Made by a program: the position numbers and the translations under genes | Source: Thermogemmatispora tikiterensis | GTDB taxonomy: Bacteria; Chloroflexota; Ktedonobacteria; Ktedonobacterales; Ktedonobacteraceae | Assembly: GCF_003268475.1 (NCBI RefSeq) | Contig: NZ_MCIF01000002.1 | Location: 73,607 to 137,606 of the forward strand | DNA length: 64,000 nt | Direction of reading: 5' to 3' | In this document: one piece after another, positions 60,252 through 64,000 of the stretch | Position numbering within the stretch: the stretch's first letter is position 1 | How the letters are laid out: each line of letters starts with the position of its first letter | Notes under the pieces: model-generated | Told to the model about the DNA's origin: nothing | Seen by the model: the letters and a program-made list of their open reading frames with translations, nothing else | Databases searched by the model: none

Positions 60252-61112
60252 ATGAACAAACCACGGGATGAGAGACAGCGCCTGAGAGAAACTGCCAGCT
60301 TCTGGAGAGACACCGATCTGGGTGATCTCGAGGTGCTGCACGCCAGCTATCTGACCCATGCTTTTGCCCCCCATCGCCACGCTTCGTTTGCGCTGAGCGT
60401 CATCGATCAGGGAGCAGGAGCCCTCTGGTACCGTGGCGCCACCCATCTTGCGCCCGCCGGCAGTCAGGTCTGGCTCAATCCCGATGAGATCCACACCGGT
60501 CAGGTCGCTGGAACGCAGGGGTGGGTCTACCGCGCCATCTATCCAGGCACGGAACTGGTCGCTGAGCTGGCTGCGACCATTGCCGGGCGTTCCTGGCGCG
60601 CCTATTTTTCGCCGACGCCCATTCTCTTTGACCAGACACTGGCAGACCTCCTGAGGCGCTTGCAGACAGCGCTGGCCGAGAACAGGCCCTTACTCGAGCG
60701 TGAGTCCTGGCTCCTGCACACCTATGCCTATTTGCTCACCCGCCACGCAGAGCGACCGCTGACGATCCCACCTCTCCGCACAGAACCGCGAGCCATCCGT
60801 GTGGCCAGAGAGTACCTGGAAGCGCACTTTCCCCAAAATATATCGCTGACGCACCTGGCCGGAGTGACCGGTCTCTCGCCGTTCCATCTGGCACGCACCT
60901 TCCATCAAGTGATGGGGTTGCCGCCCCATGCGTACCTGAATCAGCTTCGTCTGGAGCATGCCAAGCGGCTCTTACTGGCAGGGCATCCCATCGCCACAGT
61001 GGCTTACACCGTTGGCTTCGCCGATCAAAGCCACCTGACCAGACAGTTCAAACGTGTCTATGGCGTGACCCCGGGGCAGGTGTTGCCCCACCGCAAGAAT
61101 AGACAAGACTGA
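60252..61112 (+). CDS. AraC-family transcriptional regulator
   Basis: A 286-residue regulator. The N-terminal half is a cupin ligand-sensing domain of the AraC type 2 kind (FAPHRHASFALSVIDQGAG, GSQVWLNPDEIHTG). The C-terminal ~100 residues hold two helix-turn-helix units: ISLTHLAGVTGLSPFHLART and IATVAYTVGFADQSHLTRQF, ending with the GVTPGQV motif. The ribosome site is weak. It lies 63 bases before an EamA exporter in the same direction; AraC-EamA pairs of this type often control amino-acid or metabolite export. The inducer is unknown. Confidence 0.93.
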   Translation: MNKPRDERQRLRETASFWRDTDLGDLEVLHASYLTHAFAPHRHASFALSVIDQGAGALWYRGATHLAPAGSQVWLNPDEIHTGQVAGTQGWVYRAIYPGTELVAELAATIAGRSWRAYFSPTPILFDQTLADLLRRLQTALAENRPLLERESWLLHTYAYLLTRHAERPLTIPPLRTEPRAIRVAREYLEAHFPQNISLTHLAGVTGLSPFHLARTFHQVMGLPPHAYLNQLRLEHAKRLLLAGHPIATVAYTVGFADQSHLTRQFKRVYGVTPGQVLPHRKNRQD

Positions 61113-61175
61113 GCCTCTTGCCCGTCGGTATGCTGTGTCATAGCATCTGCTCTCCTACTACAGACAGGAGGTCCT

Positions 61176-62117
61176 ATGACACAGAAAGGCTGGTTCCTCT
61201 TTCTGGCAATGGCCCTCTTCTGGGGGATTCCCTACTTCTTTATCAAGCTAGCGGTGAGGGAACTTGATCCCCTGGTGGTCGTCTTTGCCCGTGTGGCCAT
61301 TGCGACCGCAGTGCTGTTGCCAGTAGCAGCCCACCAACACATCTTGAGAGCGGTGGGCAAGAGATGGTACCTTCTTCCTCTCCTTTCCTTGATCCAGATC
61401 GTCGGACCATTTCTCTTCGTCAGTTATGGGGAGCAGCACCTTGCATCCTCACTGACGAGCTTACTGATCGCGGCTGAACCGCTGCTGGTCGTCCTGCTCG
61501 CGCTCCGCTTCGAGCGGAGCGAAAGGGTCAGCTGGCTGCGCCTGGTTGGATTACTCACAGGCATGGGAGGTGTCGTCCTGCTAGTGGGTTTAGATATGGG
61601 GGGCGATGGGCAATCGCTGCTGGGAGCCGGGCTGGTACTGCTGGCGACCACAGGCTATGCTGCTGGGGCCTTACTCGTCAAACAACCCGTCATCACTTCG
61701 CTTCCTCGCCTGAGTGTAGTCACCAGCGAATGCACTCTTGCGACCCTCGTACTGGCCCCGTTCGCGATCATACGCTGGCCTGGCAGGCTTCCCAGCCTCG
61801 AGGTGATCGCCAGCCTGCTGGTGCTGGGACTGGTCTGTACGGCGCTGGCCTGGTTAACATTTTTCGCTCTCGTGGCCGAAGTGGGGGCCAGCCGTGGCAC
61901 CGTTTTCACCTATGCCAACCCTGCCGTTTCCGTGCTCCTGGGCGTCGCATTCTTGCATGAGGCGCTCACCGTGGCCACGATAGCCGGTTTCCTGCTCATT
62001 CTGATCGGCTCCTGGCTCTCGACGACGGGCACCGTGCCGCTGGGAAAGCGTTTCCTTCGGAGCGACCGCCGCGCTCCTCAAGCGGGTGCCGACACTCTGC
62101 GACAGGAGCGTTCTTGA
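61176..62117 (+). CDS. EamA-family (DMT) transporter
   Basis: A 313-residue exporter with AGGAGG before its ATG. About ten hydrophobic helices form two EamA repeats: WFLFLAMALFWGIPYFFIKL starts the first and LVLLATTGYAAGALLVKQPV the second. A GEQHLASSLTSLLIAAEPLL segment in helix 3-4 and the final SRGTVFTYANPAVSVLLGVA are typical. The C-terminus is a short basic tail. Members export amino acids, nucleosides or drugs. The AraC gene immediately upstream is its likely regulator. Confidence 0.93.
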   Translation: MTQKGWFLFLAMALFWGIPYFFIKLAVRELDPLVVVFARVAIATAVLLPVAAHQHILRAVGKRWYLLPLLSLIQIVGPFLFVSYGEQHLASSLTSLLIAAEPLLVVLLALRFERSERVSWLRLVGLLTGMGGVVLLVGLDMGGDGQSLLGAGLVLLATTGYAAGALLVKQPVITSLPRLSVVTSECTLATLVLAPFAIIRWPGRLPSLEVIASLLVLGLVCTALAWLTFFALVAEVGASRGTVFTYANPAVSVLLGVAFLHEALTVATIAGFLLILIGSWLSTTGTVPLGKRFLRSDRRAPQAGADTLRQERS

Positions 62118-62364
62118 TCTGGCAGCTCCCTGGTTCGGTGGTGATCTCCCTCGATCTCCCTCCTCGCGCCTGGCCGCAGCCTGCCATCAGCTGTTCGGGC
62201 ACACTGCCACTTTCCAGGCCAGGCCGGTCTCTGATGCACCGGAGGAAGCAGGCTGTATCAGCTGATACTAGCCTGAAGCAGCGTGTACAATGGGTATCCC
62301 GGCCCTATCGTCTGACAACGCCCCGACGCGGGGCACTCTCCCAGATCAGAAAGGAAGCGAGGAG

Positions 62365-62984
62365 ATGGCGGATCCTGAGAACACCTATGTGATCGACTCT
62401 GGGAATGTGGCCGAATTGGCGCGCCTGGTGCAACAGGACCGGCTGCTCACCGGGGGCATGGGCGGTCTCTTCCCCGAGTTTCCCGACAGGCCGCCCATGC
62501 CGAAGGGCGCGCGCGTGCTTGATCTGGCTTGTGCGGTCCAGGTGGCTGGGCGATGGAGGTGGCTTTCCACTTTCCCAGGGTCGAGATCGTCGGCATTGAC
62601 ATCAGCCAGCAGGTCATCGAATACGCGCACGCGCAAGCCCGGTCGCGCGCCCTCGAGAACGTCCACTTCCAGCTGATGAACGTGATGGAGCCGCTGGCCT
62701 TTCCCGATGCCTCTTTTGCGCCGATCAACGGACGAGGCTTGAGCGGTTGCATGCTACCGGCGACTTGGCCCAGGTTTCTTCAGGAGTGCTTCCGCCTGCT
62801 CATCCCCGGCGGCGTCATCCGCCTGACAGAGCACAACGCCGCTTTCTTTCCGGCGGACGAAAATGGCTATCCCAATCGGGGGCCTGGCTGTCAGGGACCG
62901 CATGGGTATGCGAGCAATAGAGCGCAACTTGTTCAAGGGGCGTCTGCATGGCTGCAGCACCAGCTACCTGCAGCCGCCCGCTGA
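62365..62984 (+). pseudogene. Class I SAM-dependent methyltransferase with a 2-base insertion
   Basis: The ATG at 62365 follows AAAGGAAGCGAGGAG. The first frame encodes a leader (DSGNVAELARLVQQDRLLTG, GGLFPEFPD) and the SAM-site strand GARVLDLAC. The family then expects Gly-Pro-Gly-Gly-Trp, but TGTGC replaces TGC (extra TG near 62531), putting CGPGGWAMEVAFHFPRVEIV, GIDISQQVIEYAHAQARSRA, NVHFQLMNVMEPLAFPDASF, MLPATWPRFLQECFRLLIPG and GGVIRLTEHNAAFF in another phase. The last ~35 residues no longer match the family, so the C-terminal end may also be replaced. Related to the fragment at 4286-4831. Confidence 0.75.
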
Positions 62985-63245
62985 TCTCTCTTGCCAGGCC
63001 AGCGTTGTCAGTAGCCGGCAGCGCCACCGGCCCGGAAGGCCCGCGCCGATCAGCGAGCATCAGAGCCTTGAGCCGGAAGGGATCGTGAATGTCTTGCCCA
63101 GGCGAGGAACGATGGCAGCTGACAAAGACCATCGGACCCGGTATTGCACCACGTTCGCAGAAGCAGCCGGCTGGGCAGCGCAGTCAGCCAGGAAAAGGGT
63201 GATCATGAGCAGCACACTAAGCGGCGGTTTGGCTGCCGCTTTCTT

Positions 63246-63557
63246 TCAGCGCCTGCGGATATTTCGAGCGAAGAACTCCAGCATTTGAGACCGCTTAGCA
63301 GGATCTTTCACGATCTCTTCCAGCGTAGTCACTTCCTTTGCGGAGGTTGCCGACGACATAATCCATTGACCTGTACGCGTCCACACATCTACGAAAACGT
63401 TGCCATCGATGAGGACACTGCCATTGGGGAGACAACGGATGGGGACCAGGGCAGGATGTCGATCTTGCACAAGAGGGAACCGCAGTCGCATCTCATCCAT
63501 CAAAAATTGCAATACCGCCTGGGATGGTTCTTTCTGAGACGATGAGTCGTGAGTCAT
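63246..63557 (-). CDS. Small hypothetical protein
   Basis: A 103-residue protein with AAGGCGGTGA before its ATG. It has no signal peptide or transmembrane helix. A helical start (SQAVLQFLMDEMRLRFPLVQ) is followed by a beta-rich middle (LVPIRCLPNGSVLIDGNVFV, WTRTGQWIMSS) and a C-terminal charged helix (DPAKRSQMLEFFARNIRRR). Composition looks like a real protein, but no family is recognised. Neighbours offer no hint; it converges on the methyltransferase relic. Confidence 0.6.
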   Translation of the reverse strand: MTHDSSSQKEPSQAVLQFLMDEMRLRFPLVQDRHPALVPIRCLPNGSVLIDGNVFVDVWTRTGQWIMSSATSAKEVTTLEEIVKDPAKRSQMLEFFARNIRRR

Positions 63558-64000
63558 CAGAAAATCACCGCCTTCGCTGCATCAATGGTCAGAATATCAC
63601 CTTTTCCACAGCGCATCAACCTGGCCTTCGCTGGAGGCGGCCAGGCTCAATAGCATGCCTACCTCTCTTTAGGGAGCTTCTGTCTCCACCTCCTCCAGGA
63701 GATTCTCGCGTCCCTGGTTCCGGGCAAAATCCTTCAGCTCCATCCAGCACGACTTGGCTATTTTGATACGCTTTTTTTACTCACATTTTACATAAATTTT
63801 GTGAATAGCTCTAGGAATATGTGCTGCTTCCTTCACTATTCTCGCTCCATAAAGGGTATCGTTTGCTCCAGTGCGCTCTGACGACGGATTCCCTCATCGA
63901 GAGGAAATGTGAGCAGTTTCTTCATGACTACTCCGGTTTTCGTTCTACTGGTTGGCCAGCTGCTGCCAGCAAAGACTTGCACTGGCTGGCTGCGCTGTGC
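63558..64000. other. Window end: no firm gene, one possible short minus-strand coding tail
   Basis: The 63760-63800 part is AT-rich. On the minus strand a frame entering from the right edge contains an ATG after CCGGAGTAG at about 63926 and reads MKKLLTFPLDEGIRRQSALE plus nine residues before a stop near 63841. It could be the end of a gene outside the window or a tiny protein; evidence is too thin for a separate entry. Confidence 0.3.

Noticed and set aside
59964-60494. 176-codon minus-strand frame across the AraC gene start
   Set aside because: Largely antisense to the AraC regulator and without a recognisable family.

Overview
The window looks like a GC-rich chromosome segment from the Ktedonobacteria (Chloroflexota), for example a Thermogemmatispora-like organism. 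This is inferred from family-level resemblance: Pro/Ser/Thr-rich single-pass membrane proteins of unknown function, kinase-TPR proteins, MauE-like pairs and PadR/MarR/DHA2 sets. No rRNA or other taxonomic marker is present. It is an accessory region: several multi-gene defence and DNA-processing operons, one odd carrier-protein cluster, and a large number of broken genes.

Layout. 1-1369 (minus): a CHAT protease-von Willebrand A gene running off the left edge. 1.5-5.7 kb: relics (MauE/redoxin-like pair, TnpB, methyltransferase). 5.8-10.0 kb (minus): a DruA (DUF4338)-NurA-HerA operon in which nurA is frameshifted at a G7 run. 10.4-13.9 kb: a membrane protein and an OLD-family ATPase/TOPRIM nuclease. 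14.5-23.5 kb (plus): a glycosyltransferase-carrier fusion, a P450-carrier fusion and a type II thioesterase, flanked by two large membrane-anchored proteins. 23.8-25.3 kb: an MFS exporter. 26.5-27.2 kb: a 3' tRNA-Gly relic, a cut HIT protein and a CRISPR-like repeat relic.

27.5-43.1 kb (plus) holds the main discovery: an 11-gene, nearly gapless operon coding for an ECF sigma factor, a small helical protein, an ImmA/IrrE peptidase, NurA, HerA, SbcD (Mre11), SbcC (Rad50), and a complete type I Wadjet system JetA-JetB-JetC-JetD. It joins an archaeal-style end-resection set (HerA-NurA-Mre11-Rad50) to an SMC-like plasmid-defence complex under what looks like a dedicated sigma factor and protease switch. 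A reasonable hypothesis is that JetABCD recognises and cuts foreign circular DNA, and that Mre11-Rad50 and HerA-NurA then degrade the opened DNA.

43.3-53 kb: a DHFR-like reductase and a cupin, followed by many disrupted genes (MarR, PadR, FAD monooxygenase, TPR, PHP, DHA2 MFS, kinase-TPR, nucleotidyltransferase) around one intact haloalkane dehalogenase-like gene. 53.7-64 kb: a DUF6585-like membrane protein, a TetR-controlled ABC export operon with two matched operators, two frameshifted secreted/membrane genes, an AraC-EamA pair, a broken methyltransferase and a small hypothetical gene.

Frames, starts, motifs and repeats were read directly from the sequence. Family names come from remembered family signatures, since no database search was run. 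Pathway and defence roles are inference. The many single-base lesions could be real decay or assembly indels, and read-level data would decide.
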